A DNA stretch of 36,203 nucleotides. Source: Tannerella sp. GTDB taxonomy: Bacteria; Bacteroidota; Bacteroidia; Bacteroidales; Tannerellaceae. The notes beneath the pieces were generated by a model. The model saw nothing but the letters and a program-made list of their open reading frames with translations. It ran no database searches and was not told the origin of the DNA. The position numbers were made by a program, and so were the translations under genes. Of the stretch, positions 1 through 6,982 are shown piece by piece; the stretch's first letter is position 1, and every line of letters begins with the position of its first letter. Location: assembly GCA_031285685.1 (NCBI GenBank), contig JAITVS010000236.1, forward strand, positions 1 through 36,203. The letters are read 5' to 3'.

Positions 1-151
1 AATCAATATCTGTCAACCTATTTTGGAATAAGACAAGCAGTAATTGTAATTATTTGGTTGACAAATTGATAATTTGGAATGTAAGATTCTACTTTGCATA
101 ACGTGGGGCTTCCCATAAAATGAGATTTCAAGTGTCTAAATTAGTCATTTT

Positions 152-961
152 GTGTTAGAAACAAGCACAAATGAAGTTAAAAATGCAGCCGGAACAAAGT
201 TTTCAAAAACGCCCCGTCTCGTATCGGCAGAAGACACGACCGTATATATAACGGTCGATAAAAAACCTGAATTTCCGGGAGGAGAAATGGCGTTGCATAA
301 ATATTTCTCGGATAACATGAGATATCCTGAAATAGCCAGAAAAAATAAGAAAGAAGGACTTGTTGGATGTACCTTTATTGTTGAAAAGGATGGCACCTTA
401 TCTAATATACAAGTCGAAATGTCAGTTTACCCGGCATTAGATGAAGAAGCTTTACGCATAGTAAAAACATTCCCCAAATTCACACCGGGAGAAAAAAACG
501 GAAAAAAGGTCAGGGTAAAATATGCTGCTCCAATCGGATTCAGTCTATCAGTGCCTCCCCCTCCGACAATGGAGGAAAAGATGGAAGATAAAATACTAAC
601 CGGGCCCAAGACTGACCCTTCAGACCCGACCTTATATCTTATTGCAGAACATATGCCCGAATTTCCGGGCGGCGAAGTCGCTCTGTTCATATACATCAGC
701 AAACAACTAAAGTACCCTGAAAATGCAGCAAAAAGAGGTATCGAAGGACGTGTGTCATGCACCTTCATTGTAGAAAAAGACGGCTCTGTTTCAAATGCAA
801 AGGTTGTCCACCCTGTTGATCCCGACTTAGACGAAGAAGCCATACGCGTCATTAGTGCGTTACCCAAATTTACTACTCCCGGAACAATCGACGGCAAGCC
901 GGTCAGAGTTCTATGCAGCCTCCCGATACGTTTCAGGCTACCTCCGAAACCAACTAATTAA
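152..961 (+). CDS. Tandem TonB C-terminal-domain protein, probably N-terminally truncated
   Basis: The protein holds two copies of the TonB C-terminal domain, about residues 35-135 and 165-265. Each copy carries EFPGGE, a YPE..A segment, CTFIVEKDG, LDEEA and PKFTPG-like motifs, so it arose by internal duplication. This domain normally lets energy transducers contact outer-membrane TonB-dependent receptors, or occurs in periplasmic proteins of unknown role in Bacteroidota. The only in-frame start is GTG at 152, with a stop at 137-139, and no signal peptide or membrane helix is encoded, which is unusual for this family. An ATG at 120 in another frame gives MRFQVSKLVILC and then a stop, which may be the lost N-terminus. 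The two domains are linked by a proline-rich stretch (SVPPPPT). The family assignment is solid; the start and function are not. Confidence 0.75.
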   Translation: MLETSTNEVKNAAGTKFSKTPRLVSAEDTTVYITVDKKPEFPGGEMALHKYFSDNMRYPEIARKNKKEGLVGCTFIVEKDGTLSNIQVEMSVYPALDEEALRIVKTFPKFTPGEKNGKKVRVKYAAPIGFSLSVPPPPTMEEKMEDKILTGPKTDPSDPTLYLIAEHMPEFPGGEVALFIYISKQLKYPENAAKRGIEGRVSCTFIVEKDGSVSNAKVVHPVDPDLDEEAIRVISALPKFTTPGTIDGKPVRVLCSLPIRFRLPPKPTN

Positions 962-999
962 AACCGGCGAACAACAAAAAACATCTAAAATAAAGTAAA

Positions 1000-1045
1000 C
1001 CGGCGATCACTACAGCGTATTCCCTTGTGCACCTGTGATCGTCGG
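1000..1045. terminator. Stem-loop downstream of the TonB-domain gene
   Basis: An 11-bp inverted repeat lies at 1000-1010 (CCGGCGATCAC) and 1035-1045 (GTGATCGTCGG), pairing through one G-T wobble around a 24-nt loop. It sits 38 nt after the TonB-domain stop and before the serC promoter. No T-run follows, so it is a weak terminator or simply a transcript-end hairpin. Confidence 0.4.
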
Positions 1046-1114
1046 CTCTATATCCACACCAACCTAAATCCACATTTTTTCTGTACCCATTCTCTAAAAA
1101 CCAAATATAATCAT

Positions 1115-1122
1115 TACCTTTG
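1115..1122 (+). promoter_or_regulatory. Bacteroidota -7 box of the serC operon
   Basis: TACCTTTG matches the TAnnTTTG -7 element and lies 44 nt before the serC ATG. A clear -33 TTTG at the right spacing was not found. Confidence 0.45.
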
Positions 1123-1166
1123 TCCTGTTCTAAGAAACTTAATAAATTAATTAACAATTGACAAAG

Positions 1167-2234
1167 ATGAAGAAGCACAATTTTTATGCAGGCCCCTCTA
1201 TTTTAAGCCAGTACACAATTAAAAATACGGCTGATGCGATACTTGATTTCGCAGGAACAGGATTGTCACTGATGGAGGTTTCACACAGAGGTAAAGAATT
1301 TGTTGCTGTTAGCGATGAAGCGCGCAACCTGGTTAAGGAATTATTGGATATACCATCGACTCATGACGTGATTTTCCTTGGAGGTGGTGCAAGTATGCAG
1401 TTTTGCATGATTCCTTACAATCTACTGAAAAAAAAGGCATCCTATCTTGATACGGGCACATGGGCTTCCAAAGCGATAAAAGAGGCCAAAATATTCGGCG
1501 AGGTAGAAGTCGTTGCTTCATCAAAAGACAAAAATTACAGCTATATTCCTAAAAATTATTCTGTTTCCGATGATTCGGATTATTTCCATATTACGACAAA
1601 CAATACGATTTTCGGAACACAGTTGCATCATGTTCCACAGGTAAATATTCCGTTAGTCGCAGATATGTCGTCTGATATTTTCTCACGCCCTATCGACGTA
1701 TCCCAATACGATGCCATATACGCGGGAGCGCAGAAAAACCTAGCGCCGGCCGGAGTAACAATTGTGATTGTCCGTAAAGAGGCCTTGGGTAAAATGGAGC
1801 GTCCGATACCTTCCATGTTGAATTACCAGATCCATGTTGACAATGACTCCATGTACAATACGCCGCCCGTAGTGCCTGTCTATGCAGCATTACAGACTCT
1901 CAAATGGTATAAGGAACTGGGTGGTATCTCCGTTATGCAAAAGAAAAACGAAGAGAAAGCGGCAGTCCTGTATGATGAAATAGACCGCAACAAACTGTTC
2001 AAAGGTACAGCGGCAGCCGAAGACCGTTCTTTAATGAACATCTGTTTTGTGATGAACGACGAATATCAGGAACTGGAAAGCGAATTTGCTTCATTTGCCA
2101 CAGCAGCAGGAATGATCGGAATTAAGGGACACCGTTCCGTAGGCGGATTCAGGGCGTCAACTTATAATGCGTTGCCATTGGAAAGTGTGAAAGCATTAGT
2201 TGAAACGATGCAGGCTTTTGAAAAGCAACACTGA
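1167..2234 (+). CDS. serC: Phosphoserine aminotransferase
   Basis: This class V PLP aminotransferase converts 3-phosphohydroxypyruvate and glutamate to phosphoserine and 2-oxoglutarate. It is the second step of serine synthesis, and the enzyme also serves pyridoxine synthesis in some bacteria. It starts NFYAGPSIL like the family's NFxAGP, has the GGGASMQF phosphate-binding loop near residue 72, and has the PLP lysine at K190 in [12 protein letters not shown]. An upstream in-frame TTG at 1158 exists, but ATG 1167 gives the normal N-terminus and a 355-residue protein of family length. It is the first gene of serC-serA-DUF1015, all on the same strand with gaps of 39 and 24 nt, so it is probably cotranscribed from the -7 box at 1115. 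Confidence 0.95.
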   Translation: MKKHNFYAGPSILSQYTIKNTADAILDFAGTGLSLMEVSHRGKEFVAVSDEARNLVKELLDIPSTHDVIFLGGGASMQFCMIPYNLLKKKASYLDTGTWASKAIKEAKIFGEVEVVASSKDKNYSYIPKNYSVSDDSDYFHITTNNTIFGTQLHHVPQVNIPLVADMSSDIFSRPIDVSQYDAIYAGAQKNLAPAGVTIVIVRKEALGKMERPIPSMLNYQIHVDNDSMYNTPPVVPVYAALQTLKWYKELGGISVMQKKNEEKAAVLYDEIDRNKLFKGTAAAEDRSLMNICFVMNDEYQELESEFASFATAAGMIGIKGHRSVGGFRASTYNALPLESVKALVETMQAFEKQH

Positions 2235-2273
2235 TCAATAAATGTTGAAATTAAAACCTAAAATTTAAGTAAA

Positions 2274-3194
2274 ATGAAAATATTAGTCGCAACAGATAAA
2301 CCTTTTGCAGCGATTGCCGTAAATGGTATCCGTGAAGCTATAGAAAAAGCAGGTATGGAGTTGGCGCTTCTGGAAAAATATACGGAAAAAGCGCAACTAT
2401 TAGATGCAGTGAAAGATGCGGACGCGATCATTATCCGTAGCGACATCATAGACAATGAAGTCTTTGATGCCGCCAAACAGTTGAAAATCGTTGTTCGCGC
2501 CGGCGCCGGATATGATAACGTGGATCTGGCAGCTGCCACCTCACACAATGTATGTGTAATGAACACACCGGGACAAAATTCAAATGCGGTTGCGGAACTT
2601 GCCTTAGGTATGATGGTATATGGCGTTCGCAAGATGTTTGACGGAACTTCAGGCACGGAATTGATGGGTAAAAAGCTCGGAATTCATGCCTATGGCAATG
2701 TCGGACGTAATGTTGCACGTATCGCCAAAGGTTTCGGCATGGATATTTACGCTTATGACGCCTTCTGCCCGGCAACAGTCATCGAAAACGACGGCGTAAA
2801 GGCGTTGAATTCGGCCGAAGAACTTTACGAAATATGTCAGTTTGTATCACTTCATATCCCTGCCACGGCAGAAACCAAAAATTCGATTAACTATCACCTG
2901 CTTTCGAAAATGCCGAAAGGGGCTATGCTGATCAACACTGCCCGCAAAGAGGTTATCAATGAAGCCGAATTAGCTAAGCTGATGGAAGATCGTACGGATT
3001 TCAGGTACATGACGGATATCATGCCCGCCAATCACGCCGAACTGTCTGATAAATTCGCCGGACGATATTTCAGCACTCCGAAAAAAATGGGAGCGCAAAC
3101 CGCCGAAGCAAACATCAATGCCGGTATTGCCGCCGCCAATCAGATTGTCAAATTCCTGAAAGACGGCGACAGGACCTTCCAGGTAAACAAGTAA
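2274..3194 (+). CDS. serA: D-3-phosphoglycerate dehydrogenase, short ACT-less type
   Basis: This D-2-hydroxyacid dehydrogenase oxidises 3-phosphoglycerate to 3-phosphohydroxypyruvate, the first step of serine synthesis. It has 306 residues, with the substrate-side RAGAGYDNVD at 75-84 and a dinucleotide-binding segment HAYGNVG at about 138-144. There is no C-terminal ACT domain, so no serine feedback site of the E. coli kind. The catalytic Arg is present (R224 in NTARKEV). The positions of the family's catalytic Glu (DVFxxEP) and His (TPHxGA) read DIMPANH (about N253) and TPKKMGA (K270), so two canonical residues are replaced. Its place between serC and DUF1015 still argues for a working serine-pathway enzyme. 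The start follows serC by 39 nt. Confidence 0.93.
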   Translation: MKILVATDKPFAAIAVNGIREAIEKAGMELALLEKYTEKAQLLDAVKDADAIIIRSDIIDNEVFDAAKQLKIVVRAGAGYDNVDLAAATSHNVCVMNTPGQNSNAVAELALGMMVYGVRKMFDGTSGTELMGKKLGIHAYGNVGRNVARIAKGFGMDIYAYDAFCPATVIENDGVKALNSAEELYEICQFVSLHIPATAETKNSINYHLLSKMPKGAMLINTARKEVINEAELAKLMEDRTDFRYMTDIMPANHAELSDKFAGRYFSTPKKMGAQTAEANINAGIAAANQIVKFLKDGDRTFQVNK

Positions 3195-3218
3195 AACAAT
3201 GGTTAATTATTATACAAA

Positions 3219-4463
3219 ATGAAAATCAAACCATTCAAAGGGATTCGCCCTCCCAATAGTTTTGTAGAAGAAGTTCAGTCACGTCCGTATGATGTACTTA
3301 ACTCTGCTGAAGCCCGTACCGAAGCGGAAGGCAATGAAAAATCATTGTACCACATTATCAAACCGGAAATAGATTTTCCGGAAGGTACAGACGAACATGC
3401 TCCTGAAATATATGAAAAAGCAGTCGAAAATTTTAGAAAGTTTCAGGATAAAGGGTGGCTCGTTCAGGATGATAAGGAACAATACTACGTATACGCACAG
3501 ACAATGAACGGACGTACCCAATACGGTTTGGTCGTTTGCGCTTCCGTTGAAGATTACATGACGGGGAAAATTAAAAAGCACGAACTTACCCGCAGGGATA
3601 AAGAAGAAGACCGGATGAAACATGTGCGTATCAATAATGCAAATATTGAACCTGTGTTCTTTGCCTATCCCGACAACAAAGAGATAGACGCTATCGTTGC
3701 CAGATATACCACCGGAACACCGGAGTATGATTTTACGGCAAAATTAGACGGGTTCGGACATAAACTATGGATAATCAGTGACGATACTGATATCGCACGC
3801 ATCACTGAATTATTCGCCACCATGCCGGCCATGTACATCGCAGACGGTCATCACCGTTCAGCGGCTGCCGCCCTCGTCGGAAATGAAAAGGCAAAACTAA
3901 ACCCGGCTCACAAGGGAGATGAAGAATACAATTACTTCATGGCTGTATGTTTTCCTGCAAACCAGTTGACAATCATTGACTACAATCGCGTAGTGAAAGA
4001 TCTTAATGGACTCACAGACGATGAGTTTCTGCAGAAATTAACGGAAGATTTTGAAGTGGAGAAAAAAGGTCCGGAAATTTTCAAACCTTCCCGTCTTCAT
4101 GAGTTTTCCATCTACCTGAGCGGTAACTGGTACGCCCTCACGGCTAAACCGGGAAGATATAATGATAACAATCCGATCGAAGTATTGGATGTCACGATCT
4201 CGTCCAATCTTATATTAGATAAAATATTAGGGATAAAAGATTTGAGGTCGGATAAACGGATTGATTTTGTAGGTGGCATACGTGGGCTCGGAGAACTTAA
4301 AAAACGCGTCGACAGTGGCGAAATGAAAGTCGCCCTGGCGCTTTATCCCGTTTCCATGAAACAACTGATTGACATCGCCGACTCCGGTAACATCATGCCG
4401 CCTAAAACAACATGGTTTGAACCGAAACTACGTTCGGGGTTAGTCATCCATTCACTTGACTGA
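3219..4463 (+). CDS. DUF1015 family protein, possible serine-related kinase
   Basis: A 414-residue DUF1015 protein and the last gene of the serC-serA operon, starting 24 nt after serA. The conserved family blocks are a basic-acidic motif KKHELTRRDKEEDR at 119-132 and MYIADGHHRSAAAALVG at about 205-221. The second block looks like the DGHHR.xA signature of ParB/sulfiredoxin-fold proteins. Serine kinases SerK and SbnI belong to that fold. The operon context therefore suggests a role in phosphoserine/serine interconversion, but this is inference; the function is not established from sequence here. It has no signal peptide or membrane segment, so it should be cytoplasmic. It is of normal family length and intact. 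Confidence 0.85.
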   Translation: MKIKPFKGIRPPNSFVEEVQSRPYDVLNSAEARTEAEGNEKSLYHIIKPEIDFPEGTDEHAPEIYEKAVENFRKFQDKGWLVQDDKEQYYVYAQTMNGRTQYGLVVCASVEDYMTGKIKKHELTRRDKEEDRMKHVRINNANIEPVFFAYPDNKEIDAIVARYTTGTPEYDFTAKLDGFGHKLWIISDDTDIARITELFATMPAMYIADGHHRSAAAALVGNEKAKLNPAHKGDEEYNYFMAVCFPANQLTIIDYNRVVKDLNGLTDDEFLQKLTEDFEVEKKGPEIFKPSRLHEFSIYLSGNWYALTAKPGRYNDNNPIEVLDVTISSNLILDKILGIKDLRSDKRIDFVGGIRGLGELKKRVDSGEMKVALALYPVSMKQLIDIADSGNIMPPKTTWFEPKLRSGLVIHSLD

Positions 4464-4484
4464 TTTATTCCGGACAATTATCAT

Positions 4485-4524
4485 AAAAGGAAATATTTCT
4501 TTTAACGAAGAACGATTTCCTTTT
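4485..4524 (+). terminator. Terminator of the serC-serA-DUF1015 operon
   Basis: Arms AAAAGGAAAT (4485-4494) and ATTTCCTTTT (4515-4524) pair perfectly, with an inner TTCTT/AAGAA stem (4497-4501 and 4508-4512). The right arm ends in TTTT followed by ACTTTTT. It lies 21 nt after the DUF1015 stop. Confidence 0.65.
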
Positions 4525-4550
4525 ACTTTTTACACTAACAGTAACGCGAG

Positions 4551-5174
4551 ATGATAAAAAATATAATTTTCGATATGGGCGGTGTGATTGTGGACGTACA
4601 TCGTGACAGGGCAATCCGCAACTTTAAGGCTATCGGGGTAGACGATGCAGAAAACTTCATCGACGCTTACCATCACAAAGGAATATTTATTGATATTGAA
4701 AACGGCGATATAGATGCCGGGGAATTTTGCCGCCTGTTGTGCAAACACGCCGGTAAAAAAATTTCCCGTGAGGGAATAGAAAATGCATGGAAAAGCATCA
4801 TTGACCTGCCACCGGAATATAAACTCGAATATATACAGGAATTGCGGAAAACACACCGGGTTTTCCTGCTGACAAATAATAATCCGTTTATCATGGACTG
4901 GGCCTGTGCGCCGGGATTCACCCAATCGGGAAATGCCCTGTCCGACTATTTTGACAAACTGTACATTTCGTATAAAATGAAATGTACAAAACCCGGTTTG
5001 AAAATATATAATATGATGATTGAAGACGCAGGAATAAATCCCGCCGAATCACTCTTTATTGATGACAGCGAACAAAATATCAAAGCGGGAAAAGAATGTG
5101 GTCTGCAAGTCTACCTCGCTAAAAACGGAACGGATTGGCGGGAAGATGTTTCACTGATGTTGCGGACGCAGTAA
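4551..5174 (+). CDS. HAD-family (subfamily IA) hydrolase
   Basis: A 207-residue cytoplasmic phosphatase-like protein of the haloacid dehalogenase superfamily. Motif I is FDMGGVIVD (nucleophile D8), and its second Asp is replaced by Gly as in the YihX-like branch. Motif II is LLTNNN near residue 107, the motif III lysine is in KCTKPGLKIY, and motif IV is SLFIDDSEQNI near residue 163. A helical cap lies between motifs I and II. The substrate cannot be named; relatives act on sugar phosphates and flavin nucleotides. Its last 24 bp overlap the 3' end of the convergent DUF4301 gene. It begins 26 nt after the serine operon terminator and has no clear promoter of its own, so read-through is possible. 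Confidence 0.88.
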   Translation: MIKNIIFDMGGVIVDVHRDRAIRNFKAIGVDDAENFIDAYHHKGIFIDIENGDIDAGEFCRLLCKHAGKKISREGIENAWKSIIDLPPEYKLEYIQELRKTHRVFLLTNNNPFIMDWACAPGFTQSGNALSDYFDKLYISYKMKCTKPGLKIYNMMIEDAGINPAESLFIDDSEQNIKAGKECGLQVYLAKNGTDWREDVSLMLRTQ

Positions 5175-6671
5175 ATCGTTCACTGTTTTTACCGGGTTGA
5201 ATGTTTCAACCGGAACTTCAACAAATACAGTATTCCAGTCACTCATAGAGCCATTCCACAAGCCCGGCAGTTCAAGCGCTTTCAATTCGCGTCCGTCCTT
5301 ACTCTTCAGCGAAATAAAACCTGTATTTTTATCAATATAATCAGGTAAATGATACTTTTTGCCGTTCACATCTTTCAGCGCACAAACCAGATCAACCGGA
5401 TTAAAATGCGAGCCCTGTTCAAACGCATTCTTTGCTTCCGGATTATTCATATCAATCTGTGAACTTTCAAGTATTTGCGAAGACACGGTTCCGTCAGGAT
5501 TCACAGTAAGAAACGGACCTCCCCCCGGTTCTCCGACATTTTTAACCATCCCGCAAACACGTAATGGACGCATCAGTTTGCTTTTTATATAAAGAACCAG
5601 TTCCACATCTTCCAGAAATTTTGTTTCCGGATTTTTAATGCATAAATCATTCTGCAGAAAATGTATCATCTCCTCTATCTGTTCATGTATATAATCTCCG
5701 CTTTCAATCAGGCGCATATATTCGAATATTCGTTTCTGGAGTGACACAAGTACACCGGCAATCACTTTCTTATAACGTACGGTAGCTTCCTTGAAATGAT
5801 CCGGCACGACATTATCTATGTTTTTTACAAAAACAACATCAGCATCCAACGCATCCAGATTTTGTATCAATGCGCCATGTCCGCCCGGACGAAAAACCAG
5901 GTGTCCTTTCACGTCGCGAAACGGAGCATTTGCCATATCTACGGCAATCGTATCCGTATTTGATTGCTGTGTACTAAACGACAAATCATACGTTACTCCG
6001 AACTTTTTCTCATAGACCGGCGTCTTTTCTTCGACCAGCTTCCTGAAGAAAGGCAAATGTTCCGGCGATACCGTAAAATGGATGGTTACCCTGTTTTCCG
6101 CATTCTTAGCATACATGGCGCCTTCAGCCAGATGCTCTTCCATCGCCGTACGTGCACCATCCGGGTAGTTGTGGAACAACAGCAATCCTTTCGGTAAAGA
6201 ACCGTAATTCAGTCCTTTATCTTCCAACAAATTAAATACGACATCCTTATATTGTCCGTCGGCAATCAGTCCGGAGATATCTTTGCCTTCATTCACTTTG
6301 CAAATATTGTTCAGGACTTCATAAAACGCAAAATGCTTTATCCCGTCAAAAAATGTTTTTTCAAAATCCGTTGTCGGCACATCGTAGGGGGCAGACAAAA
6401 ATGAAAACAGATCTTTGAACATACGACTTGCAGCGCCCGATGCAGGAACAAACTTTGTAATTTGCTTTTCACCGGAAAGATAATCATCCCACATCTGAAT
6501 AAAACAATCCTGCTGTTCATTCGTCAGGCGCAGAATGCCCTTATCGACAGACGCAGAAGATTTAATCTCCAGAAACGGAAATCCTTTCATAAAATAAGAT
6601 AATTGTTCTTCAATTTGAGATTCAGTCAGATTTTTCGACTTAAGTTGTAGTAAATCACCTGGTGCAAGCAT
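5151..6671 (-). CDS. DUF4301 protein, nucleotide-sugar-pyrophosphorylase-like
   Basis: A 506-residue cytoplasmic protein of the DUF4301 family, known mainly from Bacteroidota. ATG 6671 (MLAPGDLLQL) is chosen over the upstream in-frame start at 6809, because a good promoter lies at 6718-6748 and the extension is low-complexity. Visible blocks are KFVPASGAASRMFKDL (about 73-88), KGLLLFHNYPDGARTAMEEH (161-180), FRPGGHGALIQNL (260-272) and FVKNIDNVVPD (281-291). The order and look of these blocks resemble UDP-sugar pyrophosphorylases (GGxGTR-like loop, PPGHGD, NxDN). This is an inference from motif pattern only. It is transcribed divergently from the RSH gene and overlaps the HAD gene by 24 bp at its 3' end. 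Confidence 0.85.
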   Translation of the reverse strand: MLAPGDLLQLKSKNLTESQIEEQLSYFMKGFPFLEIKSSASVDKGILRLTNEQQDCFIQMWDDYLSGEKQITKFVPASGAASRMFKDLFSFLSAPYDVPTTDFEKTFFDGIKHFAFYEVLNNICKVNEGKDISGLIADGQYKDVVFNLLEDKGLNYGSLPKGLLLFHNYPDGARTAMEEHLAEGAMYAKNAENRVTIHFTVSPEHLPFFRKLVEEKTPVYEKKFGVTYDLSFSTQQSNTDTIAVDMANAPFRDVKGHLVFRPGGHGALIQNLDALDADVVFVKNIDNVVPDHFKEATVRYKKVIAGVLVSLQKRIFEYMRLIESGDYIHEQIEEMIHFLQNDLCIKNPETKFLEDVELVLYIKSKLMRPLRVCGMVKNVGEPGGGPFLTVNPDGTVSSQILESSQIDMNNPEAKNAFEQGSHFNPVDLVCALKDVNGKKYHLPDYIDKNTGFISLKSKDGRELKALELPGLWNGSMSDWNTVFVEVPVETFNPVKTVNDLLRPQHQ

Positions 6672-6717
6672 AGTATAAAGTATTTCAATTGTTTTTCTTA
6701 AATAGATCAATGTTATG

Positions 6718-6748
6718 CAAATATAGCGAAAGTTGAGAGTAATACAAA
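6718..6748 (-). promoter_or_regulatory. Promoter of the DUF4301 gene
   Basis: Read on the minus strand, TTTG (6748-6745), 19 nt, TATATTTG (6725-6718) is a full match to the Bacteroidota -33/-7 promoter. The spacer GTATTACTCTCAACTTTCGC closely resembles those of the 11096 and 28854 promoters. The leader before ATG 6671 is about 40 nt. Confidence 0.78.
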
Positions 6749-6786
6749 AAAGTTTACTTTTTTTATTGCATCCTTTCAGAATTAAT

Positions 6787-6837
6787 AATCGCTTTACGAA
6801 GTGAAGCAATTATCAATCGCTTTACGAAGCGAAACAA
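6787..6837. repeat. Two direct copies of a palindromic unit, candidate operator
   Basis: AATCGCTTTACGAAG followed by a variant tail occurs at 6787-6809 and again at 6815-6837. The copies span 23 nt with two differences and are 28 nt apart. The second copy contains the perfect inverted repeat TCGCTT-TACG-AAGCGA (6817-6832); the first has one mismatch. It lies between divergent promoters, so a regulator site is more likely than a terminator. Confidence 0.5.
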
Positions 6838-6949
6838 AGCGACACAGTTATTCAATCTTCAGGAAAGTTACCGGGCGAAGCTATATTCTGTTTTCAATAA
6901 TATATCCTATATTTTTTAAGTTAATTCATGTAGATAGCAGAAAAAAAAT

Positions 6950-6957
6950 TATCTTTA
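6950..6957 (+). promoter_or_regulatory. Possible -7 box of the RSH gene
   Basis: TATCTTTA differs from TAnnTTTG only at the last base and lies 26 nt before ATG 6983. No good -33 partner is visible. Confidence 0.3.
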
Positions 6958-6982
6958 CGAGCAAATTCAGGTTTTAAAAAAT

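Larger units (their letters stand above)
6672..6982. other. Divergent intergenic region between DUF4301 and the RSH gene
   Basis: These 311 nt without a gene hold the DUF4301 promoter (6718-6748), two direct copies of a 23-nt unit with an internal palindrome (6787-6837), and a weak -7 candidate for the RSH gene (6950-6957). The layout fits shared control of two divergent transcripts. Confidence 0.6.

Noticed and set aside
427..897. 156-codon minus-strand frame
   Set aside because: Mirror of the duplicated TonB domains; its two halves repeat only because the sense strand does.
6672..6809. 46-codon N-terminal extension of DUF4301
   Set aside because: The extension overlaps a full promoter at 6718-6748 and has no family-like sequence; ATG 6671 fits.
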